Shown in pieces: positions 1 through 11,331 of a stretch of 64,000 bases of DNA. The DNA comes from Polynucleobacter sp. MWH-HuK1. GTDB lineage: Bacteria > Pseudomonadota > Gammaproteobacteria > Burkholderiales > Burkholderiaceae. Position 1 is the stretch's first letter. The number at the start of each line of letters is the position of its first letter. The position numbers and the translations under genes are program-made. Below the pieces are notes generated by a model. It was not told where the DNA came from, did not search any database, and worked only from the letters and a program-made list of their open reading frames with translations. The stretch spans positions 741,352-805,351 of the forward strand of contig NZ_JACVPP010000001.1 of assembly GCF_018881815.1 (NCBI RefSeq), written 5' to 3'.

Positions 1-2532
1 GACCCAACCTTGCTATTTACAAATGCGGGCATGAATCAGTTCAAGGATGTGTTTTTAGGGTTTGATAAACGCCCTTACAACCGTGCCACAACAGCCCAAA
101 AGTGCATCCGAGCAGGCGGAAAGCACAATGACTTGGATAACGTCGGCTATACCGCCCGTCATCACACCTTTTTTGAAATGCTGGGAAATTTTTCGTTTGG
201 GGACTATTTCAAGAAGGATGCCATTCAGTTTGCCTGGGATTTATTGACCCAGACATTTAAGTTGCCGAAAGAAAAGCTCTTGGTAACGGTGTATGCCGAA
301 GATGATGAGGCTTTTGAGATTTGGAATAAACAAATAGGTGTGCCAGCTGATCGAATCATTCGTATTGGCGATAACAAGGGTGCGCGCTATGCATCAGACA
401 ACTTTTGGATGATGGGTGACACGGGTCCATGCGGACCTTGTACTGAAATTTTTTACGATCACGGCGATCACATTGCTGGCGGTCCTCCTGGAAGTCCAGA
501 TGAAGATGGCGATCGTTATATCGAAATTTGGAATAACGTTTTCATGCAGTTCAACCGAGATGAAGCAGGTGTGATGCATCCGCTGCCTAAGCCGAGCGTT
601 GATACTGGTATGGGTCTTGAGCGTATTGCTGCAGTGTTGCAGCATGTTCACTCCAATTATGAAATCGACCTCTTCGTCAATCTACTAAAGGCTTCAAAGG
701 AAGCGGTAGATGCTGCTGGCGGTGAGAATTGCGATGCGGATAGCCCTTCACTCAAGGTAATTGCTGACCACATTCGTGCATGTAGCTTCATCGTGGTGGA
801 TGGTGTGATTCCAGGTAATGCGGGGCGCGGATATGTCTTACGTCGCATTGCGCGTCGTGCGATTCGCCACGGTTATAAGCTGGGCGCACGCAAACCATTC
901 TTCTATCAGCTAGTCCCTGCGCTTGTTAAAGAAATGGGTGATGCCTATCCAGAGCTACGTGCTTCACAAGATAAAATGAGTGAAGTTATCAAGCAAGAAG
1001 AAGAGCGCTTCTTTCAAACCATCGCGAACGGCATGGAAATTTTAGATGGCGCTTTAGCTGGCGGTGCAAAAGTAGTTGATGGTGAAACTGCTTTCCGCCT
1101 GCATGACACTTTTGGCTTCCCGTTGGATTTAACGGCTGACGTTTGTCGTGAGCGTGGAGTTACGGTAGACGCTGACGGCTTTGAAGTGGCAATGCAAAAG
1201 CAACGCGATCAAGCGAGAGCTGCTGGCAAGTTCAAGGTAGCCCAAGGCTTGGATTACAAGGGTGTACCTACCCAGTTTCATGGCTATGACACTCTAAAGC
1301 ATGAGGGCGCTAAAGTAACTGCCCTTTATGTAGATGGTTCAGCAGTACCATCCGTGAAAGCGGGTGATGCAGCGGTTATTGTTTTGGATAACACTCCTTT
1401 TTATGCTGAATCTGGTGGTCAGGTTGGCGATAAGGGTGAGCTTCGCAATGAAAACATTCGTTTTGTAGTCGAAGATACCTTCAAGATTCAAGCGGACGTA
1501 TTTGGTCATCAAGGCGAAGTGCTTGAAGGTGAACTCAATGTTGGCGACTCAATTAATGCTTTAGTTGATACTAAGCAAAGAACGGATACGATGCGCAACC
1601 ATAGCGCAACGCATATCTTACATAAAGCATTGCGTGAAGTGCTGGGTGATCATGTGCAACAAAAAGGTTCTTTGGTAGACGCTACTAAGACTCGTTTTGA
1701 CTTTACGCACAACGCACCTATTACCGCAGAACAGATTCGTCGCATCGAAGATATTGTTAACCAGGAGATTTTGGAAAATACAGCTACTTCAGGCAAGGTG
1801 ATGTCATTGGACGATGCGCAAAGGACAGGCGCCATGATGCTTTTTGGTGAGAAGTATGGTGATGAAGTACGCGTGCTCGAGATCGGTAGCTCTAAAGAGC
1901 TCTGTGGCGGCACGCACGTATCCCGTACTGGCGACATTGGCAGTTTAAAGATTGTTTCTGAAGGCGGCGTTGCTGCTGGTATTCGTCGTGTTGAAGCGGT
2001 GACTGGTAATAACGCATTGCAATTCTTGCAAGGCTTGGAAGACAAGATTAATGAAGCTGCAGCAATTTTGAAAACCCATCCTGGTGATTTGGTGAATCGA
2101 GTTGCGCAACTTCAAGAAAGTCTGCGTCAAGCTGAGCGTGACTTAGAAAAAGTGAATTCCAAATTGGCGGCAAGTCAAGGCGATGAATTGGCTGGTCAAG
2201 CAATTGATGTCAATGGCATCAAGGTATTGGCTGCTCGTTTGGATGGCGCTGATGCAGGCGTGCTCCGTGAAACGATGGATGCCCTTAAAGCTAAACTCAA
2301 AACTGCCGCCATTGTGTTGGCATCCGTTCAGGGTGATAAAGTCAGCTTGATCGCTGGCGTCACAGCGGATTCGATTGGCAAAGTGAAAGCGGGCGACCTC
2401 GTGAACTTTGTGGCCCAGCAAGTGGGTGGAAAAGGTGGCGGCAAACCGGAGATGGCAATGGCTGGTGGTACAGATCCAAGTAAGTTAGGTGCTGCTTTGG
2501 CAGGGGTTAAAGACTGGGTGGCAAGCAAATGA
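1..2532 (+). CDS. alaS: Alanyl-tRNA synthetase, 5' partial
   Basis: Charges tRNA-Ala with alanine in the cytoplasm and edits mischarged Ser/Gly. The reading frame is open from base 1, and its first residues ([18 protein letters not shown]) match an internal stretch of AlaRS class II motif 1. Roughly the first 30 residues therefore lie left of the window. The editing domain shows the zinc ligands HSATH (about nt 1601-1615) and CGGTH (about nt 1902-1916), and a C-terminal C-Ala domain follows, ending in a Gly-rich stretch. About 843 residues are visible, consistent with a normal full-length enzyme of about 875. The stop overlaps the start of the TusA-like gene (ATGA), so the two are probably co-transcribed. 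Identification is secure; only the start is missing. Confidence 0.98.
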   Translation, partial: DPTLLFTNAGMNQFKDVFLGFDKRPYNRATTAQKCIRAGGKHNDLDNVGYTARHHTFFEMLGNFSFGDYFKKDAIQFAWDLLTQTFKLPKEKLLVTVYAEDDEAFEIWNKQIGVPADRIIRIGDNKGARYASDNFWMMGDTGPCGPCTEIFYDHGDHIAGGPPGSPDEDGDRYIEIWNNVFMQFNRDEAGVMHPLPKPSVDTGMGLERIAAVLQHVHSNYEIDLFVNLLKASKEAVDAAGGENCDADSPSLKVIADHIRACSFIVVDGVIPGNAGRGYVLRRIARRAIRHGYKLGARKPFFYQLVPALVKEMGDAYPELRASQDKMSEVIKQEEERFFQTIANGMEILDGALAGGAKVVDGETAFRLHDTFGFPLDLTADVCRERGVTVDADGFEVAMQKQRDQARAAGKFKVAQGLDYKGVPTQFHGYDTLKHEGAKVTALYVDGSAVPSVKAGDAAVIVLDNTPFYAESGGQVGDKGELRNENIRFVVEDTFKIQADVFGHQGEVLEGELNVGDSINALVDTKQRTDTMRNHSATHILHKALREVLGDHVQQKGSLVDATKTRFDFTHNAPITAEQIRRIEDIVNQEILENTATSGKVMSLDDAQRTGAMMLFGEKYGDEVRVLEIGSSKELCGGTHVSRTGDIGSLKIVSEGGVAAGIRRVEAVTGNNALQFLQGLEDKINEAAAILKTHPGDLVNRVAQLQESLRQAERDLEKVNSKLAASQGDELAGQAIDVNGIKVLAARLDGADAGVLRETMDALKAKLKTAAIVLASVQGDKVSLIAGVTADSIGKVKAGDLVNFVAQQVGGKGGGKPEMAMAGGTDPSKLGAALAGVKDWVASK

Positions 2533-2774
2533 GTGATGCTATGAATATAGCTTTTAATGCTGAGGTTGATGCGGTTGGCATGAACTGCCCATTGCCGATC
2601 TTGCGTACAAAAAAAGCCTTGGCAACGATGCAGTCAGGTGAGGTCTTAAAGATTAAGGCGACCGATGCTGGCGCGGCTCACGACTTTCCGGCATTTGCTA
2701 AGCAAACTGGTAACGAGTTGCTAGCAAGCACTACCGAAGGTGATGTCTTGGTGTTTTTTATGAAGCGTAGATAG
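2529..2774 (+). CDS. TusA/SirA-family sulfurtransferase
   Basis: A small (81 aa) cytoplasmic sulfur-carrier protein of the TusA/YedF/SirA family. These proteins carry a persulfide on one cysteine and pass sulfur to tRNA thiolation, molybdopterin or sulfur-oxidation partners. The family signature [12 protein letters not shown] is present near residue 20, with the single active cysteine in the Cys-Pro-x-Pro motif. The C-terminus (LVFFMKRR) is the usual strand end of the fold. The start overlaps the alaS stop by 4 bp (ATGA), which implies translational coupling. The partner is unknown, and no TusBCD or TusE gene is nearby, so the exact pathway cannot be assigned. A strong hairpin terminator follows. 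Confidence 0.9.
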   Translation: MSDAMNIAFNAEVDAVGMNCPLPILRTKKALATMQSGEVLKIKATDAGAAHDFPAFAKQTGNELLASTTEGDVLVFFMKRR

Positions 2775-2792
2775 CGGGTCTCAATCAAAATA

Positions 2793-2821
2793 AAAAAGGC
2801 AGAGATCTCTCTGCCTTTTTT
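2793..2821. terminator. Bidirectional rho-independent terminator
   Basis: Perfect 12-bp inverted repeat AAAAAGGCAGAG / CTCTGCCTTTTT with a 4-nt loop. The A-run on the left and T-run on the right let it serve both converging units: alaS-tusA from the left and valS-galU from the right. Confidence 0.92.
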
Positions 2822-2839
2822 ATTTCAGCCAAAAGCAAA

Positions 2840-3724
2840 TTAAGTTAATGAGCGGCTCTTGAGATATGCAGCAAAGTCGGCAGAGACTTCGGGATGGCGC
2901 AGGGCAAACTCGACAGAAGCCTTGAGGTAGCCCAGCTTGCTGCCACAGTCATAGCGAACGCCATCATACTCATATGCAAATACGGCCTCTTCCTTGAGTA
3001 AAGAGGCAATGGCATCAGTCAATTGAATCTCGCCACCTGCACCAGGCTTGAGATTGCGAATGTGAGTGAAAATATCCGATGAGAGAACATAACGTCCTAC
3101 CACTGCCAAATTAGACGGAGCATCCTTTGGTTGAGGCTTTTCTACAATACCGTTGAGACGATAAATGCCTTTGGCGACCTCGGCGCCAGAAACGATTCCA
3201 TAAGAGCTGCTCTTGGCAGGATCAATCTTTTCAACTGCAACTACAGATCCATTTTGCTCTTCAAAGACTTTTAGCATTTGCTTGAGAACTGGAGGCTGGC
3301 CATCCAATAAGTCGTCAGCCAAGATGATTGCAAATGGTTCATCGCGCACCAATTTCTCTGCACACAAAACCGCATGACCTAACCCAAGCGCTTCAGGTTG
3401 GCGTACATATACGCAATCTACATGGCTTGGCTTAACACTGCGAACGATTTCAAGAAGAGCCTGTTTATTTTTTGCCTCTAACTCGGCTTCGAGCTCATAG
3501 GCTTTATCAAAGTGATCTTCAATGGCGCGTTTGCTACGACCGGTAACAAAAATCATTTCAGTAATACCGGCAGCGATTGCTTCCTCAACGGCATATTGAA
3601 TGAGCGGCTTATCAACCACATTTAGCATTTCTTTTGGGCTAGCTTTCGTTGCTGGCAAAAAGCGTGTACCTAAGCCCGCAACAGGAAAGACTGCTTTCGT
3701 AACTGCTTTAGTGCTTAATGGCAT
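2840..3724 (-). CDS. galU: UTP--glucose-1-phosphate uridylyltransferase
   Basis: Makes UDP-glucose from UTP and glucose-1-phosphate for LPS, exopolysaccharide and other glycans. The N-terminal nucleotide-binding motif [20 protein letters not shown] and the downstream [14 protein letters not shown] are diagnostic of bacterial GalU. So is the acidic ILADDLL segment. Length is 294 aa from the ATG at 3724, normal for the family. I prefer this start because GGAAA lies about 8 nt upstream; an in-frame GTG at 3739 would add five residues. It sits 41 bp downstream of valS on the same strand and probably shares its transcript. It ends at a bidirectional terminator. Confidence 0.97.
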   Translation of the reverse strand: MPLSTKAVTKAVFPVAGLGTRFLPATKASPKEMLNVVDKPLIQYAVEEAIAAGITEMIFVTGRSKRAIEDHFDKAYELEAELEAKNKQALLEIVRSVKPSHVDCVYVRQPEALGLGHAVLCAEKLVRDEPFAIILADDLLDGQPPVLKQMLKVFEEQNGSVVAVEKIDPAKSSSYGIVSGAEVAKGIYRLNGIVEKPQPKDAPSNLAVVGRYVLSSDIFTHIRNLKPGAGGEIQLTDAIASLLKEEAVFAYEYDGVRYDCGSKLGYLKASVEFALRHPEVSADFAAYLKSRSLT

Positions 3725-3765
3725 ATGATTTCCAATCACTTTACGCTTTGTTATTTAGCTGCTAT

Positions 3766-6657
3766 TTATTTCAGACGCTCTAATTGTGCAACAAGCTTCT
3801 CATGGTTTTGCTCAAAACCAGCAAGACGTTGTTTTTCTTGGGCAACCACTTCGGCTGGGGCGCGAGCCACAAAGCTTTCGTTGGTTAGCTTGCCCTTCGC
3901 TTTGTTGATTTCATTTGCTAGACGCTCGATCTCTTTGCCAAGGCGAATACGTTCGGCGGCAATATCTACTTCAATCTTGAGTAGGAGTTTGATGTCGCCT
4001 ACCAAGGCGATTGGCGCTCCAGGCGCATCTTTTTCTAGCGCAGATTCATCGCTGTAGATTTTGACCTCAGTGAGCTTGGCAAGTGCCATGAGATAAGGTG
4101 CAGCCTTAGTCAAAAACGCTTCTGGACCATAAATCCAGAGTGGTACTTTTTGACCCGGAGGAACTTGCATCTCGCCACGTAGATTTCTGCAGGCATCCAC
4201 AATCGCTTTAATTTGCGCAACCCACGCTTCGCTTTGCTCGTCGATCTTTTCTGGCTGAGCAACAGGATAGGGCTGGAGTGCAATCGTTTGTTTGGTTTGC
4301 TTGGCCAATTCCTTGCCGGACTTCGGACCAACGGTTTGCCAAAGGGTTTCGGTAATGAATGGAATCAATGGATGCGCCATGCGCAAGATTGTTTCTAGAA
4401 CGCGCAACAGGGTGCGACGGGTAGCACGCTGCTGTGCAGGAGTGCCTGTTTGAAGTTGTACTTTAGCAAGCTCCAAATACCAATCGCAGTACTCATCCCA
4501 AACAAATTGGTAAATACTGCTTGCAATATTGTCAAAGCGATAGTTCTCAAAACCTTTAGCTACGTCAGCTTCAGTTCTTTGGAGTTGTGAGACGATCCAT
4601 TTGTCAGCAGGCGAAAAGTCTAAATAGCCGTCAGGACCGCATTGGTTATCGCAAGGGGCTAGACCATTGGCCTCATCGCTGCTTGAGCAGTTCATTAGAA
4701 CAAAGCGGGTAGCATTCCAAAGCTTGTTACAGAAATTGCGATATCCTTCGCAACGCTTTTGATCAAAGTTAATATTGCGACCAAGTGAAGCTAAGGAAGC
4801 AAACGTAAAGCGTAAGGCATCTGTACCAAATGCTGGAATGCCATCTGGAAACTCTTTTTTGGTCTTCTTGCTAATACTCTCAGCTTGCTTTGGGTTCATG
4901 AGACCAGTTGTTCTCTTGCCCACTAGCTCTTCAATCTGAATGCCGTCAATCAAATCGATTGGATCCAAAGTGTTACCTTTAGACTTGCTCATCTTCTGAC
5001 CTTCGGCATCGCGCACTAGTCCATGGACATAGACGGTATGGAATGGCACTTTTCCAGTGAAGTGGCAGGTCATCATGACCATGCGCGCTACCCAGAAGAA
5101 GATGATGTCAAAGCCGGTAACTAGTACAGATGAAGGTAGGAAGTGATTTAAGGCGGGCGTTTCATCTGGCCAGCCTAAAGAGCTAAATGGCACCAGGGCC
5201 GAGCTAAACCAGGTGTCCAGAACATCGGGGTCGCGATTCAATTGGCCTTTATAGCCTGCTGCCGCTGCTTTGGCCCTCGCCTCCTCCTCCGAGCGCGCTA
5301 CAAATATTTGTCCATCATCACCATACCAAGCGGGGATTTGATGGCCCCACCAGAGTTGGCGGGAGATACACCAGTCTTGAATATTTTCTAACCATTGGGT
5401 ATAGGTATTGATCCAATTTTCTGGGACGAGTTTGATGTCACCCTTGGTGACGGCATCTAATGCTGCGCCAGCAATGGATGAGCCGGGTTGATATTTGTTG
5501 TCTGGACTTGGTTTAGACATTGCCACAAACCACTGGTCAGTCAACATCGGCTCAATGATGGTTTGGGTACGATCACCACGTGGCACCATCAACTTATGCG
5601 GCTGAACTTTTTCTAGTAAGCCAGCAGACTCTAAATCTGCAACTACTTGTTTACGTGCCGCAAAACGTTCCATGCCTTGATAAGCAGCAGGAGCATTCTC
5701 ATTAATCTTGGCATCCAAAGTCAGGATGTTGATCATCGGTAGTTGATGGCGTTGGCCTACGGCATAGTCATTAAAGTCATGCGCAGGAGTTACCTTTACA
5801 ACGCCTGTACCAAAGTTTAAATCAACATAGTCATCTGCAATGATCGGAATTTCACGATCACACAAAGGTAAATTCACAGACTTGCCAATGAGGTGTTTAT
5901 AACGTTCGTCTTCTGGGTTCACCATCACGGCAACGTCACCCAGCAGGGTTTCAGGGCGGGTAGTCGCAACTGTGAGGTGACCTGAGCCATCAGTCAGCGG
6001 ATAGCGAATGTGCCACATCGAGCCATCTTCTTCTTCGCTCACTACTTCTAGGTCAGAAACTGCAGTGCCTAAAACGGGATCCCAGTTCACTAAACGTTTG
6101 CCACGATAGATCAAACCTTGTTCGTGTAAGCGCACAAATACTTCCACTACTGCTTTGGACATCTTGCTGTCCATTGTGAAATATTCTTTACCCCAATCAA
6201 TTGATGCGCCTAAGCGACGAATTTGTCTAGTAATCGTGTTGCCAGAAGTTTCTTTCCACTCCCACACTTTTTCTAAAAACTTTTCACGACCTAAATCATG
6301 ACGAGATACCTTTTGCGCATCAAGTTGGCGTTCAACAACAATTTGAGTGGCAATACCTGCATGATCAGTGCCTGGTACCCATAAGGTGTTTTTGCCAGAC
6401 ATGCGTGCATGACGTACCAAGCCATCCATGATGGTTTGGTTAAAAGCGTGGCCCATGTGCAGGGTGCCGGTAACGTTTGGCGGGGGTAGCTGTATGGAAA
6501 AATCACCTTTGCCCTCTTCCATGGTGGCATCGGCAATCCCGCGACGCTCCCACTCTGGACCCCAGTAGGACTCTATTGGAGCAGGTTCATAAGATTTAGC
6601 GAGCTCGTCTGCAGAGCTGGCCGCTGGTGAATTAGGGGTATTTGAGGCATTTGGCAT
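3766..6657 (-). CDS. valS: Valyl-tRNA synthetase
   Basis: Class I aminoacyl-tRNA synthetase that attaches valine to tRNA-Val and edits threonine. The HIGH motif appears as HMGH within [14 protein letters not shown] near residue 70, and the KMSKS motif as [11 protein letters not shown] near residue 560. The inserted CP1 editing domain lies between them. The C-terminus is a heptad-rich coiled coil (about the last 65 residues) that holds tRNA, as in other ValRS. Length is 963 aa from the ATG at 6657; an in-frame TTG at 6666 is a weaker alternative. The gene is divergent from uvrD with only about 24 bp between starts, so the promoters must overlap the coding starts. galU follows on the same strand. 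Confidence 0.98.
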   Translation of the reverse strand: MPNASNTPNSPAASSADELAKSYEPAPIESYWGPEWERRGIADATMEEGKGDFSIQLPPPNVTGTLHMGHAFNQTIMDGLVRHARMSGKNTLWVPGTDHAGIATQIVVERQLDAQKVSRHDLGREKFLEKVWEWKETSGNTITRQIRRLGASIDWGKEYFTMDSKMSKAVVEVFVRLHEQGLIYRGKRLVNWDPVLGTAVSDLEVVSEEEDGSMWHIRYPLTDGSGHLTVATTRPETLLGDVAVMVNPEDERYKHLIGKSVNLPLCDREIPIIADDYVDLNFGTGVVKVTPAHDFNDYAVGQRHQLPMINILTLDAKINENAPAAYQGMERFAARKQVVADLESAGLLEKVQPHKLMVPRGDRTQTIIEPMLTDQWFVAMSKPSPDNKYQPGSSIAGAALDAVTKGDIKLVPENWINTYTQWLENIQDWCISRQLWWGHQIPAWYGDDGQIFVARSEEEARAKAAAAGYKGQLNRDPDVLDTWFSSALVPFSSLGWPDETPALNHFLPSSVLVTGFDIIFFWVARMVMMTCHFTGKVPFHTVYVHGLVRDAEGQKMSKSKGNTLDPIDLIDGIQIEELVGKRTTGLMNPKQAESISKKTKKEFPDGIPAFGTDALRFTFASLASLGRNINFDQKRCEGYRNFCNKLWNATRFVLMNCSSSDEANGLAPCDNQCGPDGYLDFSPADKWIVSQLQRTEADVAKGFENYRFDNIASSIYQFVWDEYCDWYLELAKVQLQTGTPAQQRATRRTLLRVLETILRMAHPLIPFITETLWQTVGPKSGKELAKQTKQTIALQPYPVAQPEKIDEQSEAWVAQIKAIVDACRNLRGEMQVPPGQKVPLWIYGPEAFLTKAAPYLMALAKLTEVKIYSDESALEKDAPGAPIALVGDIKLLLKIEVDIAAERIRLGKEIERLANEINKAKGKLTNESFVARAPAEVVAQEKQRLAGFEQNHEKLVAQLERLK

Positions 6658-6681
6658 AAGAGGCAAATTATAATTGGGCTG

Positions 6682-9048
6682 ATGTACTCAGACTTGCTCG
6701 CGAACCTCAATCCAGAACAGCGCGAGGCAGTGACCCTCCCGCCCGTAAATGAAAATGGCCAAGCCCAATCAGCCTTGATTTTGGCTGGGGCAGGGAGTGG
6801 CAAGACCCGCGTCCTCACCACCCGTATAGCGTGGTTGATTCAGACCGGCCAGGTATCCCCTATTGGCGTCCTAGCGGTGACCTTTACCAATAAGGCTGCC
6901 AAAGAGATGATGTTGCGCTTAAGCGCAATGCTGCCGATTAACACCCGTGGTATGTGGATTGGCACTTTTCACGGATTGTGTAACCGATTATTGAGGGCGC
7001 ACCATAAAGAAGCGGGTTTGCCATCTACTTTTCAGATTCTGGATACCCAGGATCAACTCTCTGCGATTAAGCGTCTTTTAAAGGGCTTAAAAGTCGATGA
7101 TGAGAAATATCCTGCCAAACAACTGCAATACTTTATTGCGCATGCCAAAGAGCGGGGCCAGCGGGCAAAAGATTTATCCATTGGCGATGACTTTCAGGCT
7201 AAGATGGCGCAACTCTATGGCGCATACGATGAGCAGTGTCAACGTGAAGGCGTAGTTGATTTTGCTGAGCTCTTATTGCGCAGTTATGAATTGCTCAAAT
7301 ACAGCGAGGCAATTCGTACGCACTACCAAGAGCGCTTCCGTCATATTTTGATTGATGAGTTTCAGGATACAAATGCCTTGCAATACGCATGGCTCAAATT
7401 ATTGTCAGGTCATGATGCAAGTCGTATCAATGTGAGTGGCATGGGCAGTAGTTCAGTTTTTGCTGTCGGCGATGATGACCAAAGTATTTATGCGTTCCGT
7501 GGCGCGGATGTAGAAAACATGCGCCTCTACGAAAAGCAATATCACCCGCTCATGGTGAAACTAGAGCAGAACTATCGTTCACACGGCCATATTCTGGATG
7601 CAGCAAATCATCTGATCGCTAATAACTCAGAGCGTCTTGGTAAAAACCTGCGCACCGATGCTGGTCATGGCGAGCCGGTCCGAATTTATGAGGCTCCTAG
7701 CGATCATGCTGAGGCTGCTTGGCTGGTGGATGAGATTAAAGCTTTGGTAAATAGTGGTATTAAGCGCACTGAAGTTGCATTGCTCTATAGGAGCAATGCA
7801 CAGTCCCGAATTATTGAGCATGCTTTATTTTCTGCAGGCATTCCTTATCGCGTGTACGGTGGTTTACGCTTCTTCGAGCGTGCTGAAATCAAACATGCGC
7901 TAGCGTATTTGCGCTTACTTGAGAATCCGAATGACGATACTTCCTTTTCTCGAGTGGTTAATTTCCCAACTCGCGGAATTGGCGCAAGATCTATTGAGAC
8001 CCTACAAGATGCTGCCAGAGCGCAGCAATGTTCTTTGTATCTGGCTGCCTCCACACTAGAAGGTAAGGCGGGCGCAGCCCTTAGTGGGTTTGTGCGACTA
8101 GTGGATCATATGCGTGAGGCAACTCGTCACAACACCCTGCCAGAAACGGTTGAGTTTGTTATTCAGCATAGCGGCTTGATCCAGCACTATCTTTCTGAGC
8201 GCGAAGGACAAGATCGCGTAGAGAACTTGCAAGAATTGATTAATGCAGCAACTGCATTCATTGCCGAAGAGGGTTATGGTCAAGATGCTGCAGCAGCTAT
8301 GTTGCCAGGTGAGAATGCCCCCGGTGTTGTAGAAGTCTCTCCGCTGGCTGCATTTCTATCACACGCTTCCTTAGAGGCTGGCGATAACCAAGCCCAGGCT
8401 GGCCAAGATGCTGTGCAGCTAATGACAGTTCACTCAGCGAAGGGTTTAGAGTTCACCTCTGTCTTTATTACCGGTCTTGAGGAAGGCTTATTCCCGCATG
8501 AGAACAGTGTGAGCGAGCAGAATGGTCTTGAGGAAGAGCGTCGCTTGATGTATGTGGCGATTACTCGCGCTAAAGAGCGGCTGTATTTATCGCATACCCA
8601 ATCACGTATGCTGCATGGTCAGGTGCGCTACAACATGCCTTCCCGCTTCTTGGAAGAATTGCCATCTGATTCATTGAAATGGCTTACGCCTAAAGCAAGA
8701 GATGCGCGTTGGGGCGGCGGTAATTCAAGATCTGGCTCTACCTGGCAAGACGGTTATACCCGTCAACGTGAATACGAATCAAATGATTTCTTTGATTCAG
8801 GCTCTGAGCGTCAAAAGCCTGCCAAGCGAGTTGGCTCTGCTTCTATGGAAGTGAAAAGACTGGCTTCACCTCCACGCGGAAATTATCCATTCACTATCGG
8901 ACAAAATGTTTTCCACACCAAATTTGGTGAGGGGCGCGTGACTGGTCTAGAAGGTGTTGATGCAGATGCAAGAGCGCAAGTGAATTTCAAGCGTCACGGC
9001 ATTAAATGGCTGCAGTTGAGTATTGCGAAGCTTGCTGCGATTGACTGA
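6682..9048 (+). CDS. uvrD: UvrD/PcrA-type DNA helicase II
   Basis: ATP-dependent 3'-5' superfamily 1 helicase used in nucleotide-excision and mismatch repair. Motifs in order: Walker [18 protein letters not shown] near residue 36, DEFQDTNA (motif II), [14 protein letters not shown] (motif III), [14 protein letters not shown] (motif IV), [15 protein letters not shown] (motif V) and [14 protein letters not shown] (motif VI). The C-terminus has the Tudor-like RNA polymerase-binding tail recognisable by [16 protein letters not shown]. At 788 aa it is a little longer than E. coli UvrD. It is divergent from valS and converges on the membrane-protein gene with only 9 bp between stops. Rep is the main alternative, but the C-terminal tail favours UvrD/PcrA. 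Confidence 0.94.
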   Translation: MYSDLLANLNPEQREAVTLPPVNENGQAQSALILAGAGSGKTRVLTTRIAWLIQTGQVSPIGVLAVTFTNKAAKEMMLRLSAMLPINTRGMWIGTFHGLCNRLLRAHHKEAGLPSTFQILDTQDQLSAIKRLLKGLKVDDEKYPAKQLQYFIAHAKERGQRAKDLSIGDDFQAKMAQLYGAYDEQCQREGVVDFAELLLRSYELLKYSEAIRTHYQERFRHILIDEFQDTNALQYAWLKLLSGHDASRINVSGMGSSSVFAVGDDDQSIYAFRGADVENMRLYEKQYHPLMVKLEQNYRSHGHILDAANHLIANNSERLGKNLRTDAGHGEPVRIYEAPSDHAEAAWLVDEIKALVNSGIKRTEVALLYRSNAQSRIIEHALFSAGIPYRVYGGLRFFERAEIKHALAYLRLLENPNDDTSFSRVVNFPTRGIGARSIETLQDAARAQQCSLYLAASTLEGKAGAALSGFVRLVDHMREATRHNTLPETVEFVIQHSGLIQHYLSEREGQDRVENLQELINAATAFIAEEGYGQDAAAAMLPGENAPGVVEVSPLAAFLSHASLEAGDNQAQAGQDAVQLMTVHSAKGLEFTSVFITGLEEGLFPHENSVSEQNGLEEERRLMYVAITRAKERLYLSHTQSRMLHGQVRYNMPSRFLEELPSDSLKWLTPKARDARWGGGNSRSGSTWQDGYTRQREYESNDFFDSGSERQKPAKRVGSASMEVKRLASPPRGNYPFTIGQNVFHTKFGEGRVTGLEGVDADARAQVNFKRHGIKWLQLSIAKLAAID

Positions 9049-9057
9049 AGAATTTAG

Positions 9058-9837
9058 TTAGACAGGCATCACAACTTCATTGTCCGTGAAGCAAGCTTTC
9101 CAGGTCGCATAAAAAGAGCAGTGCATCACAGTGAGTCCTGCCATAGAGATGGGTGCAATGATGTACGAGGCTGCTTGTCCTAGATTCATGGCATCAAAGA
9201 TCATGCCAATTGTTAAAGGAATGGCAATCAGAATGGCGCTCCAAATCGATAAGTACAAAAAGAATGCGGCTTTATTAGCCCAGCACGCTAGGGCGCTTGA
9301 AAATAGAGCTTGAGGCACCGACATATCTTCCCATGCAACCAACACTGGTGAAAACCACATCAACATCGCCACCGGCACATACAACATAGCACCAAAGAAC
9401 AGTACTAAATACACCTGGCGTAGAGCTTCTGGAGTGATGGGCTTGTCACTCGTCATTAGAGGTAGAAGTAATTCAAAGTCAACTAAGAGACTTAAGATAA
9501 AGCTCAGCAACACAATCATGGCGGCATATACCAAACCTAATTGCAAAATTCTTTTACGAATCATCTGACCAGACTGTAGAGCCGCTATGTAGACCGAAGG
9601 TTTGATGCGCTCTTTTAGAATGGCTTGACGACAAGCCGTCATAAACCCTGCTGATAAGGTTGGAGTTAGGAGTAACACCGCAAAAACACCAATGACTGGG
9701 ATGATGACTGCCAGCTGTGCAGCAAATACATACATAAAGACGAGCATCAAGAATCCCAAAGGATTCTGTTTGAAGAGCCAAATACCCTGTCTAATCCAGG
9801 TATAGCCTTCTTTTGGGGCTACGTAATTGAGTTTCAT
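9058..9837 (-). CDS. BPSS1780-family inner-membrane protein
   Basis: A 259-aa polytopic membrane protein. The N-terminus (MKLNYVAPKEGYTWIRQGIWLF) and the long hydrophobic segments that follow fit the BPSS1780 family, found widely in Burkholderiales. I count about five to six membrane-spanning stretches (near residues 28-60, 100-125, 150-170, 190-215 and 220-245). No catalytic residues or known partner can be seen, and the function of the family is not established. Its start overlaps the thrB stop by 4 bp (ATGA), so it is the second gene of a thrB operon. The co-occurrence with thrB is probably a positional relic rather than a functional link. Confidence 0.8.
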   Translation of the reverse strand: MKLNYVAPKEGYTWIRQGIWLFKQNPLGFLMLVFMYVFAAQLAVIIPVIGVFAVLLLTPTLSAGFMTACRQAILKERIKPSVYIAALQSGQMIRKRILQLGLVYAAMIVLLSFILSLLVDFELLLPLMTSDKPITPEALRQVYLVLFFGAMLYVPVAMLMWFSPVLVAWEDMSVPQALFSSALACWANKAAFFLYLSIWSAILIAIPLTIGMIFDAMNLGQAASYIIAPISMAGLTVMHCSFYATWKACFTDNEVVMPV

Positions 9838-10808
9838 AGTGAGCGACGACTTAAGAGAATACGTTCGAAGTGTGTGGGATCATGGGGTGTCAGCATTTGT
9901 GCATCACGGGGTAAATAAAAATCCCACAATCTAGAAACCCAGAAGCGCAAAGCCGCTGCACGCAACATTAAAGGCCAGCTCGCCAGTTCTTCTTTGGTGA
10001 GTGGGCGAACCGATTGGTAGGCCTTCATAAATGAATCTAAGCGTGCGGGATCTAGATCTTGTTTGTTATCAGCAAGACACCAATCGTTAGCGGTTACGGC
10101 AATATCGAACAACCATTTATCAGTGCCTGCAAAGTAAAAGTCAAAGAAGCCGCCTAATTGATCTTGAGATACATCCGCCCCCTTTGGATCAAATAAAACA
10201 TTGTCACGAAACAAATCACAATGACTAGCGCCTTGCGGCAAACTATCATACGTGCCTGATGAAAAGAATTCTTCTTGAGTTTTAAGCTCATGAGTAATGA
10301 GTTCTTTTTGCGAAGTATTTAAGTGCGGCAATAGTGAAGGAATCGTTTTTTGCCACCAATCAAGGCTGCGAAGATTCTCCTGGTACTTTGAAAAATCTTT
10401 TCCAGCCAAATGCATCTTTGCTAGCATCTCGCCAACTAGTGCGCAGTGATTGGATTCGGGTTGCAATCTAGAAAGGCCTGGAAGCTTGGTAACAATGGCT
10501 GCAGGCTTACCTTTAAGGGTGAAAAGAATATCGCCCTGTTTATTTTCAATTGGCTTAGGAACTGGAACGCCTTTGTTTGCAAGGTGGTGCATCAGCTCCA
10601 AGTAGAAAGGGAGCTGCTGAGCCGTCAACCTTTCAAAGATGGTTAAAACATATTCCTGCTTCTTACTATCCTTGGTGGTGTCTAAGAAAAAATTTGAGTT
10701 TTCAATACCACCATGAATACCGCGTATCTCACTAGCCTGACCAATATTAAAGTCTTGATCAATCCATTGAGCAATGTCCTCAAGCTCGATCGGAGTAAAT
10801 ACGGCCAT
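9834..10808 (-). CDS. thrB: Homoserine kinase, APH-fold type
   Basis: Phosphorylates homoserine to O-phosphohomoserine, the penultimate step of threonine synthesis. This is the aminoglycoside-phosphotransferase-like ThrB of Pseudomonas and Burkholderia, not the GHMP kinase of E. coli. The kinase catalytic loop is GASHCDLFRDNVLFD (about residues 192-206), with His, Asp and Asn in the expected spacing. The following FFDFYFAG holds the metal-binding Asp. The N-terminus starts directly in the fold (MAVFTPIELEDIAQWI) and the length of 324 aa is normal. The arrangement thrB, DUF2782-type gene and polA is conserved in Pseudomonas and Burkholderiales, which supports the call. Confidence 0.95.
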   Translation of the reverse strand: MAVFTPIELEDIAQWIDQDFNIGQASEIRGIHGGIENSNFFLDTTKDSKKQEYVLTIFERLTAQQLPFYLELMHHLANKGVPVPKPIENKQGDILFTLKGKPAAIVTKLPGLSRLQPESNHCALVGEMLAKMHLAGKDFSKYQENLRSLDWWQKTIPSLLPHLNTSQKELITHELKTQEEFFSSGTYDSLPQGASHCDLFRDNVLFDPKGADVSQDQLGGFFDFYFAGTDKWLFDIAVTANDWCLADNKQDLDPARLDSFMKAYQSVRPLTKEELASWPLMLRAAALRFWVSRLWDFYLPRDAQMLTPHDPTHFERILLSRRSL

Positions 10809-10840
10809 AAACGAAATTAACTAAATGAGAGAAATGATTT

Positions 10841-11248
10841 TTATCTGAGGGGGATGCTGATGCTTGGAACGCTAATTAAATCGGTTTCTTTTGGCGGTCC
10901 TGGCATTACTGATGTAGGTGGCGCCATTTCATAGCTGGTATAAGGCGTTTTGACATCTACCTGTGTTGGAGCGTTTACATCTTTGTATTCGGTAACAGTG
11001 GTTCCGTTTTTATCTTTGTACTGAAAATTGGGTTTGCGTTGCTCTGGAGCATTCATGGCACCAGTTGCGCTCACTGTAGGTGCCAGCGGTTGATTATTAA
11101 TGCGATTCAATTCCGATTGGCTTAGTGCCTGGCTGTTATTCTGGGCTTGAGCAGAAGTGCTGCTCAAAAATCCAAAAACCACTAAAAAGCTAGTTAAAGC
11201 TAGGATTTGACTCATGGAGTGAGTAATTAAGTTCGTTAAATAATGCAT
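10841..11248 (-). CDS. DUF2782-like secreted protein
   Basis: A 135-aa protein of unknown function. It has a hydrophobic N-terminal signal (residues about 12-30, LALTSFLVVFGFLSSTSAQA) and a probable signal-peptidase site after AQA near residue 36. The mature part is Pro/Thr/Asn-rich and contains KDKNGTTVTEYKDVN, which resembles the short conserved core of DUF2782 proteins. Position supports the assignment: DUF2782 genes lie between thrB and polA in Pseudomonas and many betaproteobacteria. The start at 11248 has AAGGTG five bases upstream; the internal ATG at codon 12 has no ribosome-binding site. It is divergent from polA, and their shared promoter region is about 83 bp. Sequence similarity to the family is weak by eye. 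Confidence 0.65.
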   Translation of the reverse strand: MHYLTNLITHSMSQILALTSFLVVFGFLSSTSAQAQNNSQALSQSELNRINNQPLAPTVSATGAMNAPEQRKPNFQYKDKNGTTVTEYKDVNAPTQVDVKTPYTSYEMAPPTSVMPGPPKETDLISVPSISIPLR

Positions 11249-11331
11249 TTTTTCACCTTTTTAAGCCTACTCTCGGGCGGTTCCTTAACCAGACCTGTAG
11301 GCAATTCACAACTAGATTGTACGATTGCGGT